From: Gigaspora rosea
Lineage: Eukaryota; Glomeromycota; Glomeromycetes; Diversisporales; Gigasporaceae
Assembly: GCA_003550325.1 (NCBI GenBank)
Contig: QKWP01000007.1
Span: 408,629 to 472,628, forward strand
Length of the DNA: 64,000 nt
Reading direction: 5' to 3'
This document shows positions 23,085 to 35,259 of the stretch, in pieces (position 1 is the first letter of the stretch; the number at the start of each line of letters is the position of its first letter). A program made the translations under genes and the position numbers. The notes below the pieces were generated by a model that was not told the DNA's origin, searched no databases, and saw nothing but the letters and a program-made list of their open reading frames with translations.

Positions 23085-24060
23085 GTGCTTTAGCAAAACC
23101 TAAAAAAGTTAGTAAACATAACAATAACAAAAAAAAACAAGAACAAAAAACTTAATCTTATCTACTTGAAACATCACAAACATGTTTTTTGGTATTAATT
23201 TATACTTGGCAAAGCCTTAAAACATTTAAAAAAGAAAAACAAAATTAGTACCAAAATTAAAAAACAGAAAAAAGTAAAATATAAAGAAGAAAATTTAATA
23301 TCTTATCGGAAGTACTGCACAAACACCTGCTCAGTATTGATTCATATCTGGCAAAGTCTAAAAACTCTAAGAAAGAAGTTAGTAGCAAAACTAACAAGAA
23401 AAAAATGAAAAACAGAAAAACAGAAAAAAAAATTTTATCCAAAACACTATATGCACTTTATTTGGTGTGGATTTGTGTTTAGCAAAGTCTAAAAACCTCA
23501 AGAAAGAAACTAAGACTAACAAAACAGGAAAAAGAAAAACAATAAAATTAATATCTTACATTCATGTTCAAAAACCTCAAAAAAAACTGATATAAGAAAA
23601 CTGATATCCTCTAAGAAAAAAAGCTAATACTCTTCAAAAAAGAAAACTGATATCCTCTAAAAAAGAACTCAAAATTAGTAACCAGACAAACAAGAAAAAA
23701 AACCAGAAAAAAAATAAAATCTTACTTTATATCCAAAAACTTCCAATAAAGGTTTTCTAAGAAAAAAGCCAAAAAGAAAACTAATATTTTCCAAAAAAAC
23801 CACAAAATTAGTAACCAGACAAACAAGCAAAAAAAAAAAAGAAAAACAAAGAAAAAAAATCAATACCTTACCTAAAAAGCTATATACACATTTGCCCAGC
23901 ACTAAGCAACGTCTGGCAAAGCCTAAAAAGAAAAAAAAATTAGTAAAACAAATCAACTTACAACTAAAAGTGAAAAAAAGGAAAAAATATATCTAAAAAG
24001 CCATTTAAAAACCTTTGCTGGTGCTAATTTATGCCAAAGAAGAATAGAATTAGTACAAGA
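23085..24060. repeat. A-rich minisatellite cluster
   Basis: Irregular units of about 110-140 bp beginning TTAGCAAAGTCTAAAAACCT (near 23090, 23208, 23348, 23478, 23908). Each is followed by AAGAAAGAAxTTAGTAxCAA and a purine-rich tract. The minus-strand ORFs here are poly-Phe shadows. Confidence 0.6.
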
Positions 24061-24429
24061 AAAAAAAAAGTAAAGTAAAAAGAAAAAAAAAGGTATTTTA
24101 TCTGAAATGTCACTTTGGTATTTCACTTTCTCAAGCTTATAAATCTAAAAGTAAAAACAAAAATAAATGAATTTCTAAATAACAAAAAAACAATTGAAAT
24201 CTAGATTGGATCAGATTAAGGGAATTAAATTTAATCTGGCTTACTCTATTTATATGATTATTAATCTTTAATATGATTGCCCAATCATATAAGGATCGTC
24301 ATGGCGATAAATTACTATTTATAATTTTCCTTTGAACCAATAATGAGTTTATTTAATATTATCAAAAAAAAACAAAATAAAAAACGCCCTATGCATTATG
24401 CACAGGTTTACAGCTAGTCATATTACAGT

Positions 24430-25255
24430 ATTATAAATAAAAAAAATAAATTATAATTTAATAAATAATTTAAATAAATAAAAAAAAACAAAAAAAAAAT
24501 TAAAATAACAAAAAAAACATTTAAGAACAAAAAAAAATAAAATAAAATAAAAAAGTAAAAGAATAAAAAAATGATAAAAATAAAAAAAAATAGAAAAAAC
24601 AATAAGAAAAAAGAAAAAAAAACAATAAAAAAATAGAAAAAATAAAAAAATAAAAAAAAATAAAAAAAATAATAATAAAAAATTCGAAAAAAACAATAAA
24701 AAAAAATAGACAAAAATAAAAAAAATTCAAAAAAAATAAAATAAAATAAAATAAAAAAATAGAAAAAACACAATAAAAAAAATAGAAAAAATAAAAAAAT
24801 AAAAAATCAAAAAAAAATAAGAAAATAAAATAAAATAAAAAAAATTCAAAAAAATAATAAAAAAAAAATCAAAAAAAAAGATAATAAAAAACAAAAAAGA
24901 ATACAGACGATAAAAAAAAATCTCGAAAAAATCAATAAAAATAAACCTGTTTAACAAAAAACAAACATATTACCAACTAATTTTATAATTTATTTAAAAA
25001 TATTAAAGTTCGGAAAAGTAATTAATGCTATATGTAATGTAAAAAATAAAATTAAATTAAATAAATAAAAACTAGATTTAAATAAAAAAAATAGTAAAAA
25101 AAGAAAACCAATTAATACAAAAATAGATAAAATTATTAAAATAAAAAAAAATCGATAAAATTAATTAAATAAAAAAAAAATCGATAAAATTAAAATCGAT
25201 AAAATTAAATAAAAAAAAACTGATAAAATTAAAATTAATAAAATATTAAAAAAAA
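24430..25255. repeat. Low-complexity purine-rich tract
   Basis: Plus strand is almost only A with interspersed T and occasional G/C (AAAATAAAATAAAAAAATAG). Several overlapping minus-strand ORFs are compositional artefacts. Confidence 0.85.
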
Positions 25256-25536
25256 AGTACAGAAATACGTACGTAGGAATAAAAGTAATTCTAGTTATTC
25301 CTTATTATGGGAATAACTGAAAATTTACTTTTATTTCCACCATCGTGTTATTTCAAATTTTAAGTAGAAAAAATCAGAATAAAAAATAATAATAAAAAAA
25401 AGATAATAAAAAAACTGTTTTTTTACTTTATTTATTTATTTATTTTCGGTTTGTTTTGTTTATTGATTTTCTTGTGTTCTTACTAGCAGGTAGGTATTGA
25501 AATTATAATTTTGGAGATTATCACAGATTATAATAG

Positions 25537-25905
25537 GTGGCATCTATTATAATCTGTGAAGATATTACTTTTTAAATATTTGCACAGATTTTTGCTAAAA
25601 ATTTGTGAAGAACTACAAAAATCTAAATTTTGAAGATCTTTGTAATTTTTTAAACAAGATTCTGTACTTATTTGATAAATTTGAAGATCACTACAGATTA
25701 CTAATATTTTTATTTTCTCGATTCTATTATAATCTGCGAATATTATACTTTTTAAATATTTTCACAGATTTTTGGCAAAAAATCTGCAAAGAAATGCAAA
25801 AATCTAAATTTTGAAGATCTTTGCAATTTTTTAAACAAAATTCCATACTTATTTGATAAATTTGAACATTACTACAGATTATTAATGTTTTTATTTTCCT
25901 GATGT
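25537..25905 (+). repeat. Tandem duplication of about 187 bp
   Basis: Two units share TCTATTATAATCTGTGAA, AAAATCTAAATTTTGAAGAT and ACTTATTTGATAAATTTGAA. A 69-residue ORF inside is a by-product. Confidence 0.8.
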
Positions 25906-25914
25906 CAGATGTTT

Positions 25915-26360
25915 AAATTTAACCAATTCTTAAATATATAAAGTGACACAAATCCTTAACGATTTCTGGAACAGAAATTATTTTTAACGATTTTGGGCTC
26001 ATTAGAATCATTTCATTAAGATGAAAATTTTAATAGTTGTTTTATCCAAATTAGATCATTGGATCAAAAGTTATTTGCTGTTGAACCTTTAAGAAGCTTT
26101 AATAGATAATTTTAAATATACATAAATATGAATATTGGCCAATCAGATTTATAATCCATATTTAGTTGGAAATTGGTGACTATACTAAGAGTTTATTATT
26201 AATAAAATTGGTAAAAAATCAAATTTTTATAGTGATAGTGATTATAAGTGATTTGTGACTATAATAAGGTTTTTTACTATGTTTTAAGTCTGTCACGCAA
26301 TATTGGGTGCTTAAATAAAGGTGAGACTATATGGGATGTGACTATAAGAAGGGACAACTG
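25915..26360 (+). repeat. Pogo-like dispersed element, right half
   Basis: Matches 44345-44830 (TGAATATTGGCCAATCAGAT, TTATTTGCTGT) and ends GGGACAACTG at a TA (26361-26362), the inverse of the CAGTTGTC start of the copy at 16125. The left half is missing or unrecognisable. Confidence 0.6.
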
Positions 26361-26369
26361 TATTTATAA

Positions 26370-28528
26370 GTACTTTTAAAAGATTATTTATTTGTTTAAT
26401 TTGATGCTAATATGAAATTTTAGGTATATTAAGCATAAAATAATATTAGAAGCAGTATTGATTAACAATAAAAATAATTTATAATAAGGAAGATTATATA
26501 AATAAGTATACTCAAATTTTAATTAAAAATTAAATAAGATTTGTATATTACTTATTTGATAATAAATATATTTACTTATTTTATCAAAATAAGATGAATT
26601 TTAATTTTGAAACATAATATTATCTTATTATTCTGTAATAGATATTTTTATTTGTACAACTATTTTTTATTTTTGTGATAATATAATATATTTTAGTTGC
26701 AGAAAAAATAAATATTTTTAAAATTAGCAAATAAATTTATTTAATTAGTTGCAATGCACAATAAAAAAGAATTGAATGTTAGACAATGTATATAACTATA
26801 TTGTTTTTAATAGTTACTATAGCCAATTAGAATAAAAATTTTTATAGTTTTATTTTTTTGAAATAGTTAGTATTCAAGTTTGTATACTAAATAAAATAGT
26901 TTAAAAAATATATAATATATAAAAAAAATATATAATAAATAAGAAACTCTTTTTGATGATCACTTGGACCAAATTTTTCGACGAAAGAAAACAAAAGTTT
27001 TTTGTTGGAGCATTGATAGTATTCACAGGACCTACGGTTTTTACAAAGGTCAATTTCTCTATTTAGGGAAACTCCTTTGATATATTCGGCATGCAAGCCA
27101 AAAGCATTTTAGCACAAGATAACTAGCAGGAGGTGGTGCCCTTGTGCAAAAAATTTTGGTAGAGTTATCACTTCTATTCTGTCGATGAAGTAACCTGTGA
27201 CATTAAAATAGAGAATAACAAAGAAATGAGTTTTTTGACTATACTCTCCTTTAAATTTCTTACAAGTGATTCTTTGGCATCATTTTTCTAATCTTCCTCC
27301 ATTTTTTCAAAAATTTCAATAAAAAGTAGTGATTTGGTTTACTCCCTTCAAATGATCAACAGTATTTACCTTTTCAAAATTTGGACGGACCCAGTAGAAT
27401 GCAATCACATAATGTGTTTGTTTACGAATACGGTTTCAGTGCTACTCTATATAATATAGCTTAGTTGATGGTTTAGAGATATTCGAGGTTGGTCATATAG
27501 TCAGAAGAAAATATTAGTTAAGGCGTAGCTTTATAGTAAAGATATACAATAGTTGCAGTTGTTATATAATTTTTATTCAACCTACCACAGGTTATAATAG
27601 TGTATTCCCTTTTATTTGAAATGGACAAGGTATTAAATGAGATCACAGACATATACAACAAACGAATACGCAAACACATATAGTAATTTTAGGGACTTCA
27701 ACTGCATAATAGATTTAGAGTTAGATAAGATATCAGAGAGCAAAGCTGGTAATCATAGAGTTCTTTTTCCATTAGTTTTTGTTTCTTTTTTATTAATCTA
27801 GCCTTCATGCTATACCATGTAGTTTTTTTCTTTTTTGTTTTCCTCTTCCATTTTTTGGTTTTGTTCTTTTTTCTTTTTGTAATTTCGTTTTCTTGGCTTT
27901 TGATCTTTTTTTTGTTTGCCCCCTCTTCTTATTTTGTTTTTAATAAATTTCTTGTTAATTAAAGAAATACGAAAGAGAGAAGAAGCCATTTTGGTGTGGC
28001 ATTTAGGCTAGTTTAGCATAGCCTCTAGTTTTTAGATTCATCTTCAAATTAGTGTGGCAGGTTGTGCTTGGGCACCTTTAAAGAAGCCGGATAATGTCAG
28101 ATTTGCAAATTAGGAGTAAACAAGTGTATTAATATAGCAATATATTTAGTATCTTAATAAAATACTGGCGAAACTGCCTAAGTGAAAAAAATAAATATAA
28201 TATAATAAATAAGATCATACTAATAAATAAGATCTTAAGATTTACAGATAGAGACTTAATTTAAATACTTTATTGTATTTGTTTCTGGTAATATATTTGT
28301 TGTATTCTTTTCTAGTATAAATAATTTAACAAAAATATAAAAGACTAACTAAATATAAACAATAATTTGATAATAATAGTAATATAACAAAGAGGTTACA
28401 GAGTAGCATTGTCTAAAGTAATTATCTGTTATAAATTTGTCTAATAATCAAGTCTAACAAGTAACAATTTGCTTTTGCTTATTTTTTACATTTTTTTGTA
28501 AATTTTTCTATATTTAGTAATATTAATG
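26370..28528. other. Mostly non-coding; a possible gene relic at 26887-27120
   Basis: On the minus strand, 26887-27096 is open for about 69 residues with a Cys-containing stretch (CKNRRSCEYYQCSNKK). It is not alternative-start clean, it is interrupted by a stop just upstream, and I do not recognise it. The sequence from 26900 to 27450 has a more balanced composition than its surroundings and may be a decayed gene. From 27780 to 27970 there is a pyrimidine-rich tract. Confidence 0.25.
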
Positions 28529-28712
28529 CAGTCAACTCTTTCTATACTGAACCCTTGAGTCTGGCCAAAAAAAAGTTCACTATAAAAAATTACTATGTTT
28601 TCTTAAGAAACCATAGCTTTTTTTATACTGAACTATTAAAAAATTTTAAAATCTTGAGTTCTTTATAACCAGAGTTTATTATAACAAAGTTCGTTATATC
28701 CAGAGTTAACTG
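28529..28712. mobile_element. Pogo/Tigger-like foldback MITE
   Basis: Left end CAGTCAACTCTTTCTATACT, right end TATATCCAGAGTTAACTG followed by TA. The termini resemble pogo-type CAGTyrACTCT..TATAACGAAC. The interior palindrome includes CTATGTTTTCTTAAGAAACC. No ORF. Confidence 0.7.
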
Positions 28713-28909
28713 TATCTATTTTTGACTATTTTTCTGTAGATCTTTCTGTTTTTAGTAATATATTAAGATTTTTAAATATGTTAGCTGTTCATAGATTGCT
28801 TGGAATTCTAGTCTAACAGGTATTCTACTATATTTAGCTAACAGTTACTATCATTTGATCTAATTTTCAACTTTAAAGCACAAAGAAATTATTATTATGG
28901 ATTTACAAA

Positions 28910-30339
28910 TTACAAAATAAACAAATTAGATATATTAGATGTATATATACCAAAACTTTCAACTTCATTAATATTAAGCCTAATTCGAGTAGAACCAGCT
29001 TGAGACAAATCTAAAATAAAAAAATAATATAATTTTTTAAATAAATTATTATAACATAATTTTAATATATTGGTTGAAAATACCTTTAATTGCTTCTGAA
29101 ATTAATTTTGTACTAATAAGTTTGCTAGTATACATGTCATCTGGATGCTTTGATATTGGCAATAATATAATAATTTTATCTGCATCTAAGAATTGCTTTT
29201 TAATTTCATTATCATTTAAACTAGCCATCTTATAAAGCCAATCATCTATTGTTTTCCAAATATCCATTGCACTAGGCCGTTTTTGTGGATCAGAATTCAT
29301 GCACTTCTCATCCAATTCAGTATAGCATTTAGGAGTTCCAGATGCCAACTCTGGTTGCAATCCTTTGCAAATTTGGACTGCAAGTTTTATATCAAATTTA
29401 TAACCATCAAAAGGTCTTTGTCCAGTTGACATTTCTGTCATAATTATACCAAACCCATAAATATCTGCTGCTTGTGTAAACTGCTGATTGCCTGATAAAA
29501 CTTCTGGTACAACATATGGCATAACTCCATAAATATCTCCTTCTAAAACACTTTCACATCTTTTTCTAGACAACCCTAGATCTGCTATATAAGATCGTAC
29601 ATTTTCATTAGTGCATTGACCTTGCAAAATATTACCACTATGAAAATCTGCGTGAATGTATTCTGCGACTTTGTGGATATTATCTAGATCATCGGAAATA
29701 TCTTTAAGTATTTGCAATCTAGTTTGCCATGTAAGTTCCCTAAAATTATTTCTTAAATATTTATAAAGACTCCCTTTATTAGCATACTGAAATACCATCA
29801 AGTATTCTTTTGTTTCTGTATTTTGAGTTATTCCATATATTGCGAGTTTACTATGATTCAATTTACATGTCATAAGACTTTTGAACTTAAGTTAAAAATG
29901 AATTAGTTCAATAATATTAGGTAAATTATAAAGCAATAAATTAGCTTACTTCTTTTAAAAAATCCGAATTGTTTTCCCTAGAATTGGTCAATGTCTTAAG
30001 TGCAACAATACTATTTGGTTCACGTGCTCTTTTGTAGATATAGATATTAGCGACATTAATTTTTTCAACTTTTCGTATGCCATCCAACCATATTGCTGAA
30101 TATACTGAGCCAAATCCTCCTTTACCAATTTTTTCAATATTAGATAATCTATTAAATGGGATCCAATCAATTACATCCTCATATTTAAAAGTTCTAAGTT
30201 GAAATTCTCTGATGCAATCATCAATATCTTCATTTATACTTATCCATTTTTGAACGGTTATATCAGGTTCACATGACAGACACCATGCTTCAGACGTGTT
30301 ATTTTTATTACAATGTGCACATTTTCCGTACGTATACAA
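28910..30339 (-). CDS. TKL-like protein kinase with N-terminal zinc ribbon (5' end incomplete)
   Basis: Three visible exons join in frame: 30339-29950, 29885-29084 and 29010-28910 (introns 64 and 73 nt, GT-AG on the minus strand). They give about 430 residues from the first visible codon. An acceptor-like TAG just before residue 1 and the lack of an ATG there show that at least one 5' exon is missing. Residues 7-23 carry CxxC...CxxC (CAHC, CLSC). The kinase domain has IGKGGFGSVY (71-80), VALK with Lys115, HADFHSGNIL (208-217), ADLGLS (231-236), VPEVL (256-260, APE-like), DIYGFGIIM (271-279) and DPQKRPSA (329-336). The usual HRD is HAD; D210 and the DLG Asp are present. This architecture matches the kinase family that is massively expanded in Glomeromycotina. 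Substrate is unknown. A Sel1 gene lies upstream on the same strand. Confidence 0.8.
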
Positions 30340-30394
30340 TCTATAAAATAGATAATGTTTTATCGAGTCCGCAATTTTTTATACAGAATGTAAA

Positions 30395-31580
30395 TAAACT
30401 TTTATACTCACCGGCTAAATTAATACGAATGAAATGATTTGTACATGATGTAAATAAATATTTATTTTTTGTTTTGTGCACTTGTTTTGTTGTTTTTTAT
30501 GCAATAAAATTATTAAATTTCTTTATACTCACCAACTAAGTTAATGAGAATGAAAAGATTTGTACGTAATAATAAATAAATATTTATGCTCTTGTTTGTG
30601 AACTTGTTTTGCTGTTTTCATTTCGTAAAGTATTAAATGTTCTTTATACTCACTGAAAAATTAATGCGAATGAAATTATTTGTATGTAATGGTAAATAAG
30701 TATTTATGTTCTTGTTTTGTGAACTTGTTTTGCTGTTTTTTATGTAATAAAATTATTAAACGTTCTTTATACTCACCGACTAAATTAATGCAAATGAAAT
30801 GATTTGTACGTAATGGTAAATAAGTATTTATGTTGTTGTTTTGTGAACTTGTTTTGCTGTTTTTATTCGTAAAATTTTTAAATGTTTGTTATACTCACAA
30901 ACTGAACGACATGATTAATGCGAATGAAATGATTTGTACGAAATAATAAATTAAGTATTTAATATGTTCTTGGTAGTGAACTTTTTTTGTTGTTTTTATT
31001 TCGTAAAATTATTAAATGCTCTTTATACTCACTAACTACATAATGCGAATGAAATGATTCGTACGGAATAAAAATTAAGTATGTCTTGTTTTATAAATTT
31101 GGTTTGCTGTTTTTATTTCGTAAAGTTATTAATTTTTTTTTACTCACGTGCTAACAAAATTATTAACGAGCATGCATGTAATGATTGTTCGTAATGGTAA
31201 ATGTTTTTGTTTTGTGAATTTGTTTTGCTGTTTTTGTGCAAATATTTTTTATACTCACCCGCTAACTTAGTGCGAATGTAATGGTTTGTACGTAATAGTA
31301 AATTAAGTATTTATGTTTTTTTTTATGAACTTCAGAACTTGGTTTTATTCCGTAAAAGTTATTAAGCTCTTTTATACTCACACACTGAAAGAAATGTTTA
31401 ATGCGAATGAAGTGGTAAATAAGTATTAATGTTCTTTTTTTGTGAACTTATTCTACTGTTTTTATTTAGTAAAATTATTAAATGTTCTTTATACTTACGG
31501 ACTAAAATAACACAAACAATGAATATGAATTTAAATTGCTGATAAATGGATCAATAAATGCACTTTATGCTTACTCCCTA
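30395..31580 (-). repeat. Tandem array of about ten 120-bp units, each with a splice-donor-like site
   Basis: Units recur at about 112-135 bp spacing. On the plus strand each contains ATACTCACC or a close variant (near 30407, 30527, 30648, 30772, 30891, 31026, 31141, 31253, 31376, 31490). Read on the minus strand this is GGTGAGTAT, close to the ideal 5' splice site. Preceding bases (TTCATTCGCATTAATTTAGT) are conserved too. The array lies directly upstream of the kinase's first visible exon, so it may supply alternative 5' exons, or it may simply be a repeat that evolved from one such exon. Confidence 0.8.
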
Positions 31581-31650
31581 ATAACTAAAATGCATAAGAG
31601 ATCTTGTTCCAAAATAAGCTACAAACATCATAATAAAAATTATAATTTAA

Positions 31651-32034
31651 TCACTTTTTAATCCATTCAATAAATTTATCTTCATTTTTTTCCACGCCAA
31701 TTCCATCAAAGTAACAAATGGCAGTTTTCCAAATTCCCATGGAATTACCTGCCTCGGCGGCCTTCAAATAATATGTAAATGCTTTATTCTTATCTGCTTT
31801 AACTCCAATACCTAAGTAGTAACAATAACCAACTTGATACATTTCGTTAGAATTATTCATATCTGCAGACTTTTGATAATATATTATTGCCTTGTTTTCA
31901 TCCTTTTCAATTCCAATTCCATATTCGTGACAATATCCAAGCCTGTAGGTTCCGTCTGGATCTTTCATATCCGCCGATAAATTCAGTTTATTAAAATTAT
32001 CAGTTATTTGAGAAATATCGTCTGATGAATTCAT
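31651..32034 (-). CDS. Sel1-like repeat protein (probably 5'-incomplete)
   Basis: 127 residues from the ATG at 32034. Three Sel1-type repeats: GTYRLGYCHEYGIGIEKDEN (about 29-48), with KAIIYYQKSAD; EMYQVGYCYYLGIGVKADKN, with KAFTYYLKAAEAGN; and a last partial one (AICYFDGIGVEKNEDK). Sel1 repeats are TPR-like helical hairpins that act as protein-interaction scaffolds. In this fungal group they are often fused to, or sit next to, TKL kinases. Upstream the frame stays open back to an acceptor-like TTAAAG at about 32062, encoding LTKEQLVNET. The ATG may therefore be internal, with earlier exons undetected. Separated from the kinase by the donor-site array. Confidence 0.7.
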   Translation of the reverse strand: MNSSDDISQITDNFNKLNLSADMKDPDGTYRLGYCHEYGIGIEKDENKAIIYYQKSADMNNSNEMYQVGYCYYLGIGVKADKNKAFTYYLKAAEAGNSMGIWKTAICYFDGIGVEKNEDKFIEWIKK

Positions 32035-33739
32035 AGTTTCGTTTACTAATTGTTCTTTTGTTAAGCCTTTAAGAACAAATTAATAGAAATGTTAATGATA
32101 ATACTAATGAGTGTATTTATTTACTGTACGTACAACTGTTGTGGAAGTGGGACTTATAAAATCTGTTCTAAAATTGTTAAGAATTGTTCGGAATGGAGTC
32201 GATTTTCCGAACGGAAGTTTATGATTGTACTTGTACTGTTTTCATTACGATGTTCGTATGGGATGTAAAAAATAGAAAATTTTTGATTAAAAATTATCGT
32301 ATAAAAAACGTATACATCCAATATTCATCCTTTAAATTTCGAAAGGAGTCGATTTTCCGAACAAAAAAAGGATAATTTTAGAATTTTCTGATCAATTCCA
32401 AGAGATTTTTTTATAGGGGTGTGTCTCACAAATATCAACAACACTTATACTACCTAAACAACACACTATACACTATCTAATCTATCCCTAATAATAGAAG
32501 GCTGCGATTGAAGCGTGGTGAGTTTAGTCCACGTAATTAGATGATTGATTAGAGCTTTAGATTACGCACAAACCTCTAAGATATCAGGAGTTATCGGTTT
32601 ATAATACTAATTAAAATATTTAAATTATAGGAGTGAATTTGAGAGTCTTTCAATTAAAGCTTAAAATTAAATACATGGAAATAAATCAGATTTCATGCTA
32701 TGAATGATATGAAAACGATAGTAATCGACTGCTATGTGGTGCTAGACGCTTTTGAACATTTTGCCGCCAAAACATTTGTAATAGGTTTGAATATGAAAAA
32801 TTGACAAATATATAGTTTTAAGTTTAAAGATATGTTTTAGAAATTACTTAGGACTCTTTTTTTCAAGGTTTCTTATTTGTTATTTATATTAGAGTAATAT
32901 TAAACGGTTCATATTTTTTTTTCAAACCAAAGGAAGGTGATTATTATTTAATTAAAATGAAACAAGTCGAGATTCCTTTATTTGAATGCAATTCAAACAA
33001 TTACATAGTTGAAATTATTGTCGGAATTACTGATAGTTATCATGATCCTTATTTTTATTTTATAAGCTTAGGAATTCTTAAACTATACATCAAAGGCTGG
33101 TTTCCCCAATCCATTCCCCATTTAAAATTTGTAGTAAGCTGATGAAAAAAATTGAAAACATTGATAAAACTGGTGTAACCAATTACATCTAAGATTATTG
33201 AAAAACATAAGTTGGAAAAAAATTAGATATGTGTTGCATATAAATGCGAAAATAATTACCCAAATATTATTTATATAGTGATTAAATAAATGAAAATTTG
33301 AAACGAAGTTCTTACTAATTCTGAAATTTCCTATCATTCTTTAAATATCATTGCATGCATACAAATTTGTCTGTAATTAAATGGGTTTCATTGTCTACAA
33401 TAACTTTGTTATTCATTTCTAACCTATGTGTTTTGCCTTTGAATAATAGTGTAAATAATGCCAAGAGTGAGGAATCAGACTTTATTATTATGATTAGTCT
33501 TCAACTAAATATGGTTCTATAAATATGAGATCCTGTTCTTAAAAATGTTACAATAATTTGCACTCGTATATTTCTTTAAAATAGTAGGAATTTGTAAAAC
33601 TTCAAATTTATTGTTAGGCATTTCAAATTATTATATAGTTCATCAACATAATTTAGTCAGCCCTAGGATATATAATCGGACAGAAGTTGATATTAGTGGA
33701 GTAACCTGTCACCGATTGCAGACGTGCCCTTAATTAAAA
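32035..33739. other. Intergenic; one small ORF (32957-33142, plus) of doubtful status
   Basis: The 61-residue plus-strand ORF (starting MKQVEIPLFECNSNNYIVE) has an ATG and a mixed composition, but I find no known domain. A direct repeat, GGAGTCGATTTTCCGAAC, occurs at about 32202 and 32347. The rest holds no coding signal I can support. Confidence 0.35.
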
Positions 33740-33857
33740 AAAAAAAGTATTCAAATTTTTTACCAGTATCTTTTTCTGATCAGCAATTTCAACTGATAGA
33801 TTTTCAGCAAATAATTCATTCGTGACATTAATTAATCTATTACAATGTGCACACTTT
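33740..33857 (-). pseudogene. Fragment of a second kinase-type zinc-ribbon exon
   Basis: On the minus strand, an acceptor-like TTAAAAG (33858-33864) is followed by a coding stretch starting CAHCNRLINVTNE. It ends at a donor-like CTGGTAAAAA. CAHCN is the same motif as residues 8-12 of the kinase at 28910-30339, and ACAATGTGCACA is shared at the DNA level. Upstream (33860-34150) are sequences with AATACTCACAAACTAAATTA, similar to the donor-site array. The kinase domain is absent, so this is a relic or an isolated exon. Confidence 0.4.
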
Positions 33858-34160
33858 TAAAAAGTAGAATTTTTTATAATTATTAGTTGAATTAAATTTT
33901 AATTGATTTAAATACAAATATTTTTTATATTTACATTAATGTAAATACTATAAAATAAAATTATATACTAAATATACATTTGCTTATTTCTAATACTAAA
34001 TACTCTTATATTTATAAGTGTAAATATCCATGAACTTGAGTAACTTATTTTAAATATTTAAATTAATACTCACAAACTAAATTATTGTAAATAAAATAAA
34101 TAATAAATATTTGTATTCATGGGTTGAATAGCTAGCTTATTTTTTAATACTTATATTAAT

Positions 34161-34989
34161 CAGTGTTTAAAATTCAATGTTCTCATGGTTCTCAATGAAC
34201 ATTTGAATTTTTTTAAGAACATTGATATTTAGAAAAGGTTCTCTTATTTGATGGTTCAAAGAGAACATTTATAAAATTTTTATGTTCTAGATTTATTAAT
34301 AAGAACAATAAATTATATAAAATGTTCATCAATTTGATAATGTAATTTGATCATGACAAATTCTGCATAAATATATATGTATATACATGTGTACATATGT
34401 ATATACATACTATGTATAGCACATATATTTAAAGTTGCTCAATATAGATAACAAATAAATATTAAGAAAATCATCTTTAAAGATTTTTAAAATAAAACAT
34501 TTATTAATTGTGCAAGAGTATTATTATTGTATAAACTTATATAGATGATTTGTGTCAAATGATATGCTAATACTAAGCAAGCAAAAAGATACAAAGTATT
34601 TGTTAGTATGAAATTTAAATAGTTAAATAACAAAGTAATTTGATTCTAATTTATCACATTAACTAATAGTAGCATTAGTAAAATATTATAGAAAATCTTG
34701 TTTTATTATAAGCAAATATGAAAAGCACTTGAAATTTAATAAAATTGAATTGTATAATATATTGTGTTATGTTAAAAAATATAAAGAATTATATACAAAC
34801 TTTAAAAAATTATTAATAGATAAGTATGAACTTAGTATGTGAATTGTAAGTATAGAATATGAACATTTTTTAAAAATTAATATTCAATTTATTTAATATA
34901 TAATGAACATTAAAAAGTTTTTGAGACCAAAAAAAATTTAAATTATGTTTTTTTGAGAACATAACTTTAGATTTGAATTTTAAACACTG
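34161..34989. mobile_element. Non-autonomous hAT-like element
   Basis: Perfect 17-bp TIRs: CAGTGTTTAAAATTCAA at the left (34161-34177) and the inverse at the right (34973-34989). A perfect 8-bp duplication, ATATTAAT, flanks it (34153-34160, 34990-34997). CAGTG starts and 8-bp duplications are diagnostic of hAT. The 829-bp interior is AT-rich with ATGTTCTCA/TGAGAACAT words near both ends and no transposase. Confidence 0.85.
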
Positions 34990-35099
34990 ATATTAATAAT
35001 GTTTTTTATACATATGCACTAAATTATTATGGATAAATTATATAATTATGATAAATATTTATGGTTTGGATATTTTATTTTAAATACTTAGATAGTATA

Positions 35100-35258
35100 A
35101 TCTGTCAAAACTGAATTTTTTAAAACCAATAATTTGTCAAAATTAATAAAAAATTAATCCACTATTTGTATTTCTAACATAGTAATTAAATTATTTAAAT
35201 CTTTTAACCTTTTAAAACTAATACTAATTCTGTTCACTATATATCAGTTTTGAGGGAG
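35100..35258. mobile_element. Stowaway-like MITE (TA-flanked)
   Basis: The right end read inward is CTCCCTCAAAACTGATAT; the left end is ATCTGTCAAAACTGAA. TA flanks each side. 159 bp with no ORF. CTCCCTC and a TA duplication are typical of Stowaway/mariner MITEs. Confidence 0.6.
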
Positions 35259-35259
35259 T

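Noticed and set aside
24423..24957. Several overlapping minus-strand ORFs of 69-116 residues
   Set aside because: All are poly-Phe/Ile/Tyr translations of an A-rich low-complexity tract.
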